Shown: positions 33,689-43,620, counted from the stretch's first letter. The stretch: 64,000 nucleotides of DNA from Candidatus Magnetobacterium casense (GCF_000714715.1 NZ_JMFO01000001.1:1-64000), one strand, 5' to 3'. Notes: a model not told the origin generated them from the letters alone. A program made the numbers and translations.

Positions 33689-34624
33689 ATGGCATTTACA
33701 CCACCTAAAGAGACGTACACCGGTAAGGTGTACACAACAGCAATAGGGCAGAGCGAGGTCGCTATTGGAGGGGAATCGGTATTGCCGTTTCATTCCTTTG
33801 AGGGCGCCATGCCCAACAGACCCGTAATCGCCTGTGAGATTATGGACATCCCACCCACAGACTGGCCTGATACTGTGAAGGAGGCCTACGCGGGTGTCGG
33901 CGATGACCCGGTAAAGTGGGCGCTGCACTGCCAGGACACGTTAAAGGCAAAGATGATCGCCCTGCGTCTGAGCGGCACCCATCCCGATAGCGGCGACCGT
34001 TCAGCCAACGATGCCGCCAAGGTTGTCAAGGACGTCCTGGGCGCCATTAAGGTGCCGCTAATAATCATCGGCAGCAACCACGCCGAAAAAGACACCGATG
34101 TCCTCGTAAAGGCATCCGAAGTCGCAAAGGGTTTTAATTGCATCATCGGCAAGGCACAGGAGTCCAACTACAAGACCATCGCAGCTTCGGCTATGGCCAA
34201 CGACCACAAGCTCATCGCCATGTCCGAACTCGATATCAACCTGTCCAAGCAGCTCAATATCATGATCACGCAGTTGGGGTTCAGCAAGGACCGGATCATA
34301 GTCGATCCAATGTGTTCGGCACTGGGCTACGGGCTGGAGTACACGTACTCGGTCATGGAGCGCATCAGGTTGGCCGCACTGACGCAGAACGACACGATGA
34401 TGCAGCAACCCATGCTGGCCGATGTCGGCGTCTACGTGTGGAAGATCAAGGAGGTTTCGGCATCCGAGGAGCTGTTGCCGGAGTGGGGATCGCTTAAGGA
34501 GCGCGGCATAGCGTGGGAGGCCCAGACGGCGGCTTCTCTGATGTTGTCGGGGGCAGAACTGCTGATCATGCGCCATCCACAGGCCATCAGCACCATCGAG
34601 GCCTTTATCGACGAAATGGTTTAA
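33689..34624 (+). CDS. acsD: CODH/ACS corrinoid iron-sulfur protein small (delta) subunit
   Basis: A 311-residue protein of the CdhD/AcsD family: ETYTGKVYTTAIG near the start, GGESVLPFHSFEG, ALRLSGTHPDSGDRS, and the C-terminal barrel residues IVDPMCSALGYGLEYTYSVM. It pairs with AcsC to carry the methyl group to acetyl-CoA synthase. A GGAGGGG site precedes the ATG. Confidence 0.95.
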   Translation: MAFTPPKETYTGKVYTTAIGQSEVAIGGESVLPFHSFEGAMPNRPVIACEIMDIPPTDWPDTVKEAYAGVGDDPVKWALHCQDTLKAKMIALRLSGTHPDSGDRSANDAAKVVKDVLGAIKVPLIIIGSNHAEKDTDVLVKASEVAKGFNCIIGKAQESNYKTIAASAMANDHKLIAMSELDINLSKQLNIMITQLGFSKDRIIVDPMCSALGYGLEYTYSVMERIRLAALTQNDTMMQQPMLADVGVYVWKIKEVSASEELLPEWGSLKERGIAWEAQTAASLMLSGAELLIMRHPQAISTIEAFIDEMV

Positions 34625-34643
34625 TCTTGGAGGATATGACAAT

Positions 34644-35987
34644 ATGGCATTAACAGGAGTAGAGATTTTTAAACAGTTGCCAAAGACCAACTGCAAAAAA
34701 TGTGGGTTCCCCACGTGTCTGGCCTTTGCGATGCAGTTGGCACAGAGAAAGGTGTCACTGGATGCCTGCCCCGATGTCTCGGAGGAGGCCAAGAAGAGCC
34801 TGGGTGAGGCATCAGCTCCGCCCATCAGGGGGATAACTTTTGGCGCCGGTGCCCGTGCCGTGAAAGTCGGAGAGGAAACCGTGCTCTTCAGACACGAAAA
34901 GAAGTTCGTCAACCCGTGTGTGTTTGCACTGACCATCAGCGACAACGACAGCGACGACGTGGTGGCAAAAAAGCTCGCCGAGTGCATTGCCTCGGAGATC
35001 GAGCGCGTTGGACAGAAGCTCAAAATTGACGCCCTGGCCCTGCTCAACGACTCCGGTGACGTCGGCAAGTTTGACGCCCTGGCAAAGACCGTTGCCGCCA
35101 AGGCCGGTGACGTGCCGGTGATCCTGGCCACGGAAAACGTCGATGCCGCTCGTGCTGCACTTGCCTCATATGCCGGCAAAAAACCAATGGTCTATGGCGT
35201 CACGGATGCAAATGCGGCAGACATGGCCAAGCTCATCAAGGACAACGCCGCCGTTGCCGGTGTAAAGGCAAACGGACTGTCGGAACTATCCGACCTGACA
35301 GAGAAGGTTAAGGGCCTTGGTGTGGCAGACATGGTCATGGACTCCGGTGCCAAGACTGGCAAGGAAATCCTCGAGCACAACACGTACATCAGGAGGGCAG
35401 TCCTGAAAAAGGGCAACAAGGCCCTGGGTTACCCCGTCCTGAACTCGATGGTCAGGGCAGACCACATGCTTGAGACACTGATGGTTGGTCTGGGGATATC
35501 CAAGTACGCATCGATAATACTCGTCTCCGGAGCTGAAAAGTGGCGCAACCTCGTCTCATTTACCCTGAGACAAAACATATACACCGACCCGCAGGTGCCA
35601 ATGCAGGTGGAGCAGAAGGTCTACGAAATCGGCACCACCAAGGCAGAGTCTCCGCTGTTGGTGACAACGAACTTCTCTCTGACGTACTTCATCGTTGCCG
35701 GCGAGATTGAAAACAGCAAGGTGCCAACGTTCCTGGCCGTAATGGACTGCGAAGGACTGTCGGTGTTGACGGCGTGGGCTGCCGGTAAGTTTACGGCAAG
35801 CAAGATAGCCGCATTTATAAACGAAAGCGGCGTTGAAGGCAAGATCGCCAACAAGGAACTGATAATCCCCGGCTACGTGGCCATACTCAGTGGCGCACTT
35901 GAGGACAAGCTCCCCGGATGGAAGATAACGGTCGGGCCTCGTGAGGCCAACGCTATCCCGAGTTATCTCAAGGGCAGGTCTGCATAG
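34644..35987 (+). CDS. acsC: CODH/ACS corrinoid iron-sulfur protein large (gamma) subunit
   Basis: A 447-residue protein whose N-terminus carries the [4Fe-4S] domain TNCKKCGFPTCLAFAMQLAQ plus a fourth Cys in LDACPD; the rest is the TIM barrel and the C-terminal cobamide-binding domain. The iron-sulfur cluster reductively activates the cobalt. TTGGAGG precedes the ATG. Normal length. Confidence 0.95.
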   Translation: MALTGVEIFKQLPKTNCKKCGFPTCLAFAMQLAQRKVSLDACPDVSEEAKKSLGEASAPPIRGITFGAGARAVKVGEETVLFRHEKKFVNPCVFALTISDNDSDDVVAKKLAECIASEIERVGQKLKIDALALLNDSGDVGKFDALAKTVAAKAGDVPVILATENVDAARAALASYAGKKPMVYGVTDANAADMAKLIKDNAAVAGVKANGLSELSDLTEKVKGLGVADMVMDSGAKTGKEILEHNTYIRRAVLKKGNKALGYPVLNSMVRADHMLETLMVGLGISKYASIILVSGAEKWRNLVSFTLRQNIYTDPQVPMQVEQKVYEIGTTKAESPLLVTTNFSLTYFIVAGEIENSKVPTFLAVMDCEGLSVLTAWAAGKFTASKIAAFINESGVEGKIANKELIIPGYVAILSGALEDKLPGWKITVGPREANAIPSYLKGRSA

Positions 35988-36124
35988 GGGAAGCAATGCT
36001 TAACTCCAATGCCCTTTGCGGTGGATTTAATGCTCAGAATAAGAATATGGATGTTAAGGTAAAGTATAAACGATGCACAAGAGAACATGCAATGACTTAA
36101 GTCACATAGGTTAGGAGGAAGATT

Positions 36125-38323
36125 ATGTCGAAAATTATAGCATCCGGAGCCATCAGGGGTGCTCACAGGGTGTTTGACAACGCGCAAATGCTTTTGAACA
36201 AGGTCACGGCGGACAAGGGCAAGGACTACGTCTTTGAGTTCCCCGACACCGCCTACTACCTTCCAATGATATATGCAATGACGGGGTTTGCTGTAAAGAC
36301 GCTCAAGGACATGCAGGAGGCACTGACAATGACCAAGGCCTACCTACACCCCGAACCAACCAACGATAAGTGGACACCCTACCTCGGCGAGGCACTCGAC
36401 AGTGGAATGGCCACGTTGTTTGCAGAGGAGATTTGGTTGGCCTGCCGCTACATAGAGGGCCTTGAGCCGGAAAAAGACCCCGACACCGGCCTGGTGTACA
36501 ACGGCTTTATTACGGACACGATCCAGAGAAACCTCGGCATCCAGCTTGTTGACGGTAGAATGCCCGGTTTTGCGGCCATCGTCGGTGCCGCACCCGATGA
36601 CGATACCGCCGTGAGGATTGTCAGGGAGATACAGGAAAAGAACATCCTGGTGTTTCTCTCAGGCACGTCCAATGGCGAAACAATCACCAGACAGCTCCAG
36701 CGCAAGAAGGTAGACCTCGGCTGGGACACCTACGTCGTTCCGCTGGGGACGCACACCGAACACACCCTCTACGCCCTGGACTGGTCAATCAGGGCTGCAA
36801 TGATCTACGGCGGTATGAAGCCCGGGGACTTCAAGGGTTGCCTGAAATACACCAAGGACAGGGTCTTTGCCTTTGCCTTGCCGCTGGGCCCCCTGGACGA
36901 CGTAAAGTGGGCAACCGGCGCCGGTGCCATCAACATGGGCTTCCCGGCCATCTGCGACACGGATGTACCCGTTATACATCCCACGGGCGTTACCACTTAC
37001 GAAGAAGTGGACAAGGAACTCAACCACCAAAAACTCGTCGCACGTGCCATTGAGGTCAGAGGTCTCAAGGTCGTGTCGCACAAGCCAAACATCCCCATCG
37101 CCTACGGACCTGCCTTTGAGGGTGAGAGGGTCAGGAAAGAGGACACGTTTATCGAGTTTGGCGGCAACTATACACCCGCCTTTGAGTTCCTGAGACTGCG
37201 GGAACTTGATGAAATCGAGGACGGCAAGATCGTAATCAAGGGAGACAACTGGAAGGAGCGCTATGAGGCCGGAGGCAAGATGCCCCTTGGCATACTCGTG
37301 GAGGTCGCCGGCAGGGAGGCACAGTCGGACTACGAGCCTATCATGGAGAGAAAGCTCCACCATAACATAAATGAAGGTCAAGGCATCTGGCACATGGGCC
37401 AGCGCGACGTCAACTGGATACGTATCAGCAAGTCGGCCAAGAACGAAGGCTTCTCCCTCGAGGACATAGCCAAGATACACCACACGATGACGCACAGCAG
37501 ATTCAAGGCCATCGTGGACAAGGTCCAGGTAACGCTGATGGTTGACGAGCCGGAGGTGCTGTCGTTCAGGGATGAAACCAGACGCATATGGCGTGAGCGC
37601 GATGACCGTATCGGGTCGCTTACGGATGAGAACGTGGATACGTTTTATTCGTGTCTGTTGTGTCAGTCCTTTGCACCCAGCCACACGTGTGTCATAACGC
37701 CGGAGAGGCTTGGTCTGTGCGGGGCCTACAACTGGCTCGACTGCAAGGCGGCCTTTGGCATCGACCCCTCAGGCGGAAACCAGCCCATCCCAAAGGGCGA
37801 AACCCTCGAACCGGTCTATGGCAGATGGACGGGCGTGGATGACTACATCAAGGCATCAACTGGTGGGGCCGTGGAGTCCTTTAACGCATACACGATTATG
37901 GAAAACCCGATGACCTCCTGTGGGTGCTTTGAGTGCATCCTGGCAGTGGTGCCGGAGGCAAACGGGGTCATGATAGTGCAACGCGGACATGTCGGTATGA
38001 CCCCCATTGGGATGAAGTTTTCGTCGCTGGCCGGCACGGTTGGCGGTGGGTTACAGACGCCCGGGTTTATGGGCATCGGGGTCAACTTTATCACGAGCAG
38101 GAAGTTCCTCTTTGCCGACGGCGGAATAAAGCGGATCGTCTGGATGACCAGGTCGCTCAAGGAGCGCGTCAAGGAGGCATTCATGCACAGGGCACAGGAA
38201 GAGGGCGTGCCTGACCTGCTTGACAAGATAGCCGATGAATCGATCGCCGAGGATGCGGAGAAGCTGGTGGAACACCTCACTGCCGCAGACCATCCGGCGT
38301 TGACTATGAATTCGCTGTTTTAG
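36125..38323 (+). CDS. acsB: acetyl-CoA synthase (CODH/ACS beta/alpha-type subunit)
   Basis: A 732-residue acetyl-CoA synthase condensing methyl, CO and CoA. The A-cluster ligands appear as CLLCQSFAPSHTC and GLCGAYNWLDC near 507-540 and the SCGCFECI pair near 599. It is the long bacterial type that includes the N-terminal CODH-docking domain. Strong AGGAGG before the ATG. The 137 bases between acsC and acsB hold nothing evident. Confidence 0.96.
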   Translation: MSKIIASGAIRGAHRVFDNAQMLLNKVTADKGKDYVFEFPDTAYYLPMIYAMTGFAVKTLKDMQEALTMTKAYLHPEPTNDKWTPYLGEALDSGMATLFAEEIWLACRYIEGLEPEKDPDTGLVYNGFITDTIQRNLGIQLVDGRMPGFAAIVGAAPDDDTAVRIVREIQEKNILVFLSGTSNGETITRQLQRKKVDLGWDTYVVPLGTHTEHTLYALDWSIRAAMIYGGMKPGDFKGCLKYTKDRVFAFALPLGPLDDVKWATGAGAINMGFPAICDTDVPVIHPTGVTTYEEVDKELNHQKLVARAIEVRGLKVVSHKPNIPIAYGPAFEGERVRKEDTFIEFGGNYTPAFEFLRLRELDEIEDGKIVIKGDNWKERYEAGGKMPLGILVEVAGREAQSDYEPIMERKLHHNINEGQGIWHMGQRDVNWIRISKSAKNEGFSLEDIAKIHHTMTHSRFKAIVDKVQVTLMVDEPEVLSFRDETRRIWRERDDRIGSLTDENVDTFYSCLLCQSFAPSHTCVITPERLGLCGAYNWLDCKAAFGIDPSGGNQPIPKGETLEPVYGRWTGVDDYIKASTGGAVESFNAYTIMENPMTSCGCFECILAVVPEANGVMIVQRGHVGMTPIGMKFSSLAGTVGGGLQTPGFMGIGVNFITSRKFLFADGGIKRIVWMTRSLKERVKEAFMHRAQEEGVPDLLDKIADESIAEDAEKLVEHLTAADHPALTMNSLF

Positions 38324-38346
38324 GTCATCCACGTTTGTTATTACAG

Positions 38347-38413
38347 TTTGTCATTGTCGTACTTGATACGACAATCCACGATGGTGGATTCCTGCTTGCG
38401 CAGGAATGACAAA
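38347..38413. repeat. cloverleaf-shaped palindromic repeat (REP-like), copy 2
   Basis: Outer stem TTTGTCAT / ATGACAAA encloses three consecutive hairpins: TGTCGTA-CTTGA-TACGACA, ATCCAC-GATG-GTGGAT and TTCCTGC-TTGC-GCAGGAA. It sits between acsB and the CO dehydrogenase gene, 48 bases before the latter's start, where it could affect mRNA stability inside the operon. Confidence 0.75.
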
Positions 38414-38460
38414 CGGATGCAAACAGGATGATTTTAAAGTTTTACGAAAGGAGTGCAGCA

Positions 38461-40443
38461 ATGAATACATTAAAGAACGTAAAGAGCGCCGATGCGGTGG
38501 CAGAGGACATCATCCAATGGGCGCATTCACATGGCATGAAGTCGGCCTTTGACAGGGCTGAGGACCTCAAGCCCTGTCCGATAGGGCACAGCGGGGCATG
38601 TTGCAAGATATGCTTTATGGGACCGTGCAGGCTTGTTGGCCCCAACGCCGACGAAGATGCAAGGGGCGTGTGCGGGGCATCACTGCCGGTAGTAGCAGCG
38701 AGGAACTTCCTCAGAATGTGCGCCGCAGGCACTGCCGCACACAGCGACCACGCAAGAGATATGGCCTTCACGCTTTTAGAAGCGGCTACCGGTGAGGCAA
38801 AGGACTTTGAAATCAAGGACGAAAAGAAGCTGAAAAAAGTCGCCGGCATACTCGGTATAGAGACGGAGGGCAAGAACAAGAACGAAATCGGCAAGGAGGT
38901 AGCGCTAGCCATCATCGCCAACTTCGGGCAACAGAAGGGTGAGGTCTCATACGTCAGACGCGCCACCAAGAAACGTCAGGAGGTATGGAAGAAGTGGGGC
39001 ATCACACCCCGAGGCATAGACCGAGAGGTAGCCGAGGCCATGCACAGGACAAACATGGGCGTTGACCAGGACCCGGAAAACCTCCTGATGGCGGCCCTCA
39101 AGGTGTCGCTGGCCGATGGTTGGGGCGGTTCCATGTTCAGCACCGATATCACCGACATACTCTTTGGCACGCCAATGCCCAAGCTCTCCACGGCCTCCCT
39201 GGGCGTGATGAAGGAGGACGAGGTAACGGTGGTGTTGCACGGCCATGAGCCAACCCTTGCCGAAATGATCGTGGACGTCTCCTCGGAACCGGAGATACTC
39301 GCCTACGCCGCCACAAAGGGCGCCAAGGGCATCAACCTCGTGGGAATGTGCTGCACGGCAAACGAAGTCCTTATGAGACACGGCATACCTACCGCCGGCG
39401 GATTCCTCAACCAGGAACTGGCTGTCATGACGGGACTGGCTGAAGCAATGGTCGTTGATGTCCAGTGCATCATGCCGGCAATCGCCGATGTGGCCAAAAA
39501 GTTCCACACCAAGATAATCACCACATCACATAAAGGCAAGATGGTGGATGCCACCCACATCCAGTACGACGAGCACAGGGCAAAGGACATTGCCAGGCAG
39601 ATACTGAGACTGGCCTGTGACAACTTCCCCAACCGGACGACCAAGGGACAGCGTTCATCTAAGTCCTCCCCGGTAATAGCGGGCTTTTCGCATGAGTACA
39701 TCGAGTACATGCAGGGGGGCAGTTTTCGGGGATCCTTCAGGCCGCTCAACGATGCCATCATGGCCGGACGTATCCGCGGCGTGGCCGGTATCGTGGGATG
39801 CAACAACCCACGGACATCACAGGACAGCTTTCATGACTACCTGGCCACGGAGTTCATACGCAACGACGTCCTGGTGGTATCAACCGGTTGCGGGGCCGCA
39901 GCCTGTGCAAAGGCCGGATACATGACCCCGGAACATGCCTTTGAGATGGCGGGCGTGGGACTCAGAGAGGTCTGCGTGGCCATCGGGATACCGCCTATAC
40001 TACATCTGGGTTCGTGTGTGGACAACTCCCGCATACTAACGATTGCAACCCACATGTGCGAGGAGGGTGGCCTGGGCGACGACATCTTTGACCTGCCAGC
40101 CATAGGCATTGCACCAGAGTGGATGAGCGAAAAGGCACTGGCCATTGGCGCCTACTGCGTGGCATCGGGTATGCACACGATCTTTGGCTCGGAAAACCCC
40201 ATGGGTGCAAGTGAGACCGTCGTCAAGCTCCTGACCGACTTCTGGGAAAAACGCGTCGGCGGCAAACTGGAATTCATCCCGGACCCCAAGGACATCCTGG
40301 AAAGGGCACTGTCCGCAATAGATTCAAAGCGCGATGCTCTGAAGCTCAAGAAGTACGAGCCAGGCAAGTTCGGCGCAGAGAGAGTCCTGATGACCATGGC
40401 CGACAGGAGAAAGCTGGAAAAGGAACAGCAGCAGGCATCCTGA
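38461..40443 (+). CDS. acsA: anaerobic carbon-monoxide dehydrogenase catalytic subunit
   Basis: A 660-residue CooS/AcsA protein reducing CO2 to CO (or the reverse) at a Ni-4Fe-4S C-cluster. The B/D-cluster ligands are in CPIGHSGACCKICFMGPC near 39-56 and a further Cys in GVCGASLP; the C-cluster region includes GMCCTANEVLMRHG, VSTGCGAAACAKAG and LGSCVDNSR. I use ATG 38461 (AAAGGAG seven bases upstream) rather than an upstream in-frame ATG at 38428. No cooC nickel-insertion gene follows. Confidence 0.96.
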   Translation: MNTLKNVKSADAVAEDIIQWAHSHGMKSAFDRAEDLKPCPIGHSGACCKICFMGPCRLVGPNADEDARGVCGASLPVVAARNFLRMCAAGTAAHSDHARDMAFTLLEAATGEAKDFEIKDEKKLKKVAGILGIETEGKNKNEIGKEVALAIIANFGQQKGEVSYVRRATKKRQEVWKKWGITPRGIDREVAEAMHRTNMGVDQDPENLLMAALKVSLADGWGGSMFSTDITDILFGTPMPKLSTASLGVMKEDEVTVVLHGHEPTLAEMIVDVSSEPEILAYAATKGAKGINLVGMCCTANEVLMRHGIPTAGGFLNQELAVMTGLAEAMVVDVQCIMPAIADVAKKFHTKIITTSHKGKMVDATHIQYDEHRAKDIARQILRLACDNFPNRTTKGQRSSKSSPVIAGFSHEYIEYMQGGSFRGSFRPLNDAIMAGRIRGVAGIVGCNNPRTSQDSFHDYLATEFIRNDVLVVSTGCGAAACAKAGYMTPEHAFEMAGVGLREVCVAIGIPPILHLGSCVDNSRILTIATHMCEEGGLGDDIFDLPAIGIAPEWMSEKALAIGAYCVASGMHTIFGSENPMGASETVVKLLTDFWEKRVGGKLEFIPDPKDILERALSAIDSKRDALKLKKYEPGKFGAERVLMTMADRRKLEKEQQQAS

Positions 40444-40502
40444 GTGCAAAACACTAAATGCGGCATGAATGGGGCGAGCCGGGGTGGTCTGGCTCAACTG
40501 GA

Positions 40503-40526
40503 TTCCCGCTTTTGCGGGAATGACAT
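40503..40526. repeat. REP-like palindrome, copy 3
   Basis: TTCCCGC-TTTT-GCGGGAA followed by TGACAT, the same right arm as the element at 38347. It lies inside the apparent extension of the NuoE-like frame, showing that the extension is not coding. Confidence 0.75.
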
Positions 40527-40551
40527 TGGCGCGGAGGAAGAATTTAGAGCG

Positions 40552-41058
40552 ATGGATGATATAAAGACTAATGACATAAACGCAGTGATGAGCGTGGTCA
40601 AGGACATCATCTCGGACAAAGAGAAAAAAAAGGGCGTCCTGATCCCGACCCTGCACCGGATACAGACTGAAGAAGGCTATTTGCCCTCAGAGTCACTTGG
40701 TGAGCTGTCCAAGACGCTGGGACTGCCACTGGCTGAGATATACAGCGTGGCCAGCTTCTACAAGCAGTTTCACTTCACGCCGCGCGGCAAAAACATCGTG
40801 CGCGTGTGCACCGGGACGGCCTGTCACGTGCGTGGGGCGTCCAAGGTGCTTCACGCCCTGGAGGACAACTATGACGTAAAGGCCGGCAGTACCACCGAAG
40901 ACCTCAAGGTGACTCTTGAGACCGTCGGATGTGTCGGGTGCTGTGGACTGGCCCCCGTTATCACCGTAAATGAAGAGGTCGTAGGGGCGATAAATGCCAA
41001 AAAACTAAAGGACCTCATGACCGAAATAGACGAGGGCAAAGACTATGGAGAAAATTAG
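40552..41058 (+). CDS. NuoE-like [2Fe-2S] thioredoxin-fold subunit
   Basis: A 168-residue 24-kDa-type subunit. It has an N-terminal helical bundle (LIPTLHRIQTEEGYLPSESL) and the four [2Fe-2S] cysteines: CTGTACHVRG near 86-95 and ETVGCVGCCGLAP near 126. I start at ATG 40552 (GGAGGAAG upstream); the frame open to 40444 is a translated REP-like palindrome. Such subunits accompany NuoF in complex I, NAD-reducing hydrogenases and bifurcating enzymes. Its stop overlaps the next start. Confidence 0.9.
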   Translation: MDDIKTNDINAVMSVVKDIISDKEKKKGVLIPTLHRIQTEEGYLPSESLGELSKTLGLPLAEIYSVASFYKQFHFTPRGKNIVRVCTGTACHVRGASKVLHALEDNYDVKAGSTTEDLKVTLETVGCVGCCGLAPVITVNEEVVGAINAKKLKDLMTEIDEGKDYGEN

Positions 41059-42934
41059 AAGCATCGAGGCATTCAACAACCTCAGTCTGTTGCTCAAGGA
41101 CGAGGTGTTCAAAGAGGGCGTACCACGCATCAGGATGTGTACCGGTACGGCCTGTGTCGCAACCGGTGCCAAGAAAGTCGGACAGCAGTTGGAGCACCAT
41201 AGCAAGGCCGCCGGGCACGACATAGAGATCGTCCACACCGGTTGTCAGGGTTTTTGTCAGGAAGGCCCCGTCATGAAGGTAGAGCCTCAGGGTTATTACT
41301 ACAACAGGGTCAAGGCAACCGATGCACACGACATAGTGTCAACGACGATATCGGCGGGTTATTCCGTGAGAAAGCTCCTATACAGGCAATCCGTCATGGA
41401 AGAGCCGCTGGAGATCATGGAAACTCTGCCGTTTTACAAGAAGCAAAAGAGAATAGCCCTCAGAAACAATGGCCTGATAGACCCGCGCAACATCAATCAC
41501 TACCTGGCCGTTGGCGGATACAGGGCACTTGCCAGGGCACTTTCGACCATGACCCCCGATGAGGTGCTGGAAGAAGTGGATAGGGCAAATCTAAGGGGAC
41601 GTGGAGGGGCAGGATTCCCCGCAGGCAAAAAGTGGAAACACGTAAAAAGCTCCGGATACCCCATCAAGTTTGTCATAGCCAACGGCGATGAGGGCGACCC
41701 CGGTGCCTTTATGGACAGGTCGATTATGGAGGGCGACCCGCATGGCCTTATAGAGGGAATGCTCCTGTGTGCATATGCCATCGGCGCCCAGTACGGTTAC
41801 ATCTACGTAAGACACGAGTATCCGTTGGCCGTGGTCAACCTCAAGCACGCCATCAAGCAGGCCACGGAAATGGGCTTCCTGGGCGATAACATCCTGGGGA
41901 CTAACTTCAGCTTCTCCCTGGACACCAGAGAGGGTGCCGGGGCGTTTGTCTGTGGTGAGTCCACGGCGCTTGTGGCCTCCATTGAGGGCGAGCGCGGATT
42001 CCCGCGCCCCAGACCCCCAAGGCTCTCCGAGTACGGCGGCGGTGTCTGGAACTATCCCAGCAACCTCAACAACATAGAGACCTTTGCATGTGTGCCACAC
42101 ATAATCGAAAACGGGTCGGACTGGTTTAAGAGTATCGGCACGGTTAACTCACCTGGAACCAAGGTGTTTGCGCTGACGGGTAAGGTCAGAAACACCGGTC
42201 TGGTGGAGGTCCCGATGGGGATCACGTTGCGCGAAATTATCTTCGAGATCGGTGGCGGAATTTTAGACGGCAAAAAGTTCAAGGCCGTGCAGACGGGAGG
42301 TCCATCCGGTGGATGTCTGCCGGAGGAGTACCTTGACATGGCCGTGGACTTTGACTCGTTGGCCAGCGTGGGGTCGATGATGGGCTCCGGCGGTATGGTC
42401 GTCATGGACGAGGACACCTGCGTGGTGGACGTTGCGCGCTTCTTCCTGACCTTTACAAAAGAGGAGTCCTGTGGCAAGTGTCCCCCGTGCAGGATCGGTA
42501 CGTATCAGATGCTCGATATCCTCAACAAGATAACCGCCGGAAAGGGCGAACCCCAAGACCTCGAACGTCTGGAGTGGCTCAGTAAGCGCGTACAGAAGAT
42601 GTCCCTGTGCGGCCTCGGTCAGAGTGCGCCTAACCCAATCCTGTCAACCATGAAGTACTTCAGACAAGAGTACGAAGAACACGTACACGACAAGTACTGC
42701 CGTGCCAAGGTTTGTAGCGGCCTTGGGCAGTTTACCATTGACCATGCCATGTGTTTCCTGTGTGGTCTGTGCAAACAGGCATGTGCCTTTAACGCAGTCA
42801 AGGAGACCAGACGCACGTATTTCATTGACCAGGACGAGTGTACCAAGTGCAAGGCCTGCTACACGGCCTGTCCAATTGGGGCAGTTAAGATCGGCAAGGT
42901 ACCAAAGCCTAAGCCAGTCGCTGCCGGGAGATAG
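41045..42934 (+). CDS. NuoF-like NADH-binding flavoprotein with N-terminal [2Fe-2S] and C-terminal 2[4Fe-4S] domains
   Basis: A 629-residue three-part protein, like HydB/HndC of electron-bifurcating hydrogenases and unlike plain NuoF. Residues about 1-110: a thioredoxin-like [2Fe-2S] domain (MCTGTACVATGA ... TGCQGFCQEGP). Middle: FMN site RGRGGAGFPAGKKW near 181 and NADH site FVCGESTALVASIEGERGF near 302, then the [4Fe-4S] motif ESCGKCPPCRIGT. End: two ferredoxin clusters (CFLCGLCKQAC and CTKCKACYTACP). It should exchange electrons with NAD(P)H and ferredoxin. Confidence 0.92.
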   Translation: MEKIRSIEAFNNLSLLLKDEVFKEGVPRIRMCTGTACVATGAKKVGQQLEHHSKAAGHDIEIVHTGCQGFCQEGPVMKVEPQGYYYNRVKATDAHDIVSTTISAGYSVRKLLYRQSVMEEPLEIMETLPFYKKQKRIALRNNGLIDPRNINHYLAVGGYRALARALSTMTPDEVLEEVDRANLRGRGGAGFPAGKKWKHVKSSGYPIKFVIANGDEGDPGAFMDRSIMEGDPHGLIEGMLLCAYAIGAQYGYIYVRHEYPLAVVNLKHAIKQATEMGFLGDNILGTNFSFSLDTREGAGAFVCGESTALVASIEGERGFPRPRPPRLSEYGGGVWNYPSNLNNIETFACVPHIIENGSDWFKSIGTVNSPGTKVFALTGKVRNTGLVEVPMGITLREIIFEIGGGILDGKKFKAVQTGGPSGGCLPEEYLDMAVDFDSLASVGSMMGSGGMVVMDEDTCVVDVARFFLTFTKEESCGKCPPCRIGTYQMLDILNKITAGKGEPQDLERLEWLSKRVQKMSLCGLGQSAPNPILSTMKYFRQEYEEHVHDKYCRAKVCSGLGQFTIDHAMCFLCGLCKQACAFNAVKETRRTYFIDQDECTKCKACYTACPIGAVKIGKVPKPKPVAAGR

Positions 42935-42939
42935 AGACT

Positions 42940-43566
42940 ATGCCAAAAGAGACTATAACGATGACGGAAAAGACCGAAAAGAAAGAAAAGGACATAAAGG
43001 AGATCGCACGGGACGTCGAAAAGTATAAGTGTGCCGTGCAGAAGGCCCTTATGTTCCTGGATGAGTTCATAGATGGTCCGATGTGTGCCCGTTGTCTGCC
43101 CTGTCCAATGGGCAGTTACGAAATGCGCATACGGATGCGCAGGTTGGCCGACGGCAAGGCCACGGAGCTGGACGTACAGGCCATCAGGCGGATAGCGCCG
43201 CTGATGCTTGAATCCTCCATGTGCAAGAAGGGCAAGGATACGGCCAAGTTTATCATCGACACGATGGAGACATCCCCCAACCTCTACTCGTTGCACGTGG
43301 AGGGGGTGTGTCCAGATAAGGAGTGCAGGTCGCTCATCGTCTACAGGGTGATAGCGGACAAGTGCGTCTGTTGCGATGACTGCCGCGTGGTCTGTAAGGA
43401 CTTTGCCATCGTTGGTGAGCGAAAGAAGTCTTACCTGGTGGGGTACATACCCTACGAAATAGTGGATAAGCGATGCAGCAGGTGTGGCCTGTGCGTTCCG
43501 GCCTGCACCTATGGCGCCATAGAGATCGTTGATGCAAAGGCGGCTGCGGTACACTCGGCTGCGTGA
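42940..43566 (+). CDS. iron-sulfur protein combining a NuoF-type FeS domain with ferredoxin clusters
   Basis: A 208-residue protein with no flavin domain. Residues about 28-90 echo the NuoF C-terminal helical iron-sulfur domain (CARCLPCPMGSYEMRIRMRR, with the fourth Cys in ESSMCKKGKD). Residues about 125-200 carry two ferredoxin-like groups (CVCCDDCRVVC and CSRCGLCVPACTYGAIEI). It lies five bases after the NuoF-like gene, so it belongs to the same complex, perhaps adding an electron exit. I do not know a named family for this architecture. The start is ATG 42940; ATG 42961 is an alternative. Confidence 0.75.
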   Translation: MPKETITMTEKTEKKEKDIKEIARDVEKYKCAVQKALMFLDEFIDGPMCARCLPCPMGSYEMRIRMRRLADGKATELDVQAIRRIAPLMLESSMCKKGKDTAKFIIDTMETSPNLYSLHVEGVCPDKECRSLIVYRVIADKCVCCDDCRVVCKDFAIVGERKKSYLVGYIPYEIVDKRCSRCGLCVPACTYGAIEIVDAKAAAVHSAA

Positions 43567-43620
43567 GATTGGCATGACAATAGTGTTTATGAGTAATCAC
43601 AAGAAAAAGGAGACTTAGCA

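Noticed and set aside
40444-40551. N-terminal extension of the NuoE-like protein
   Set aside because: It contains the REP-like palindrome (residues LDSRFCGND are its translation), so the start at 40552 is better.
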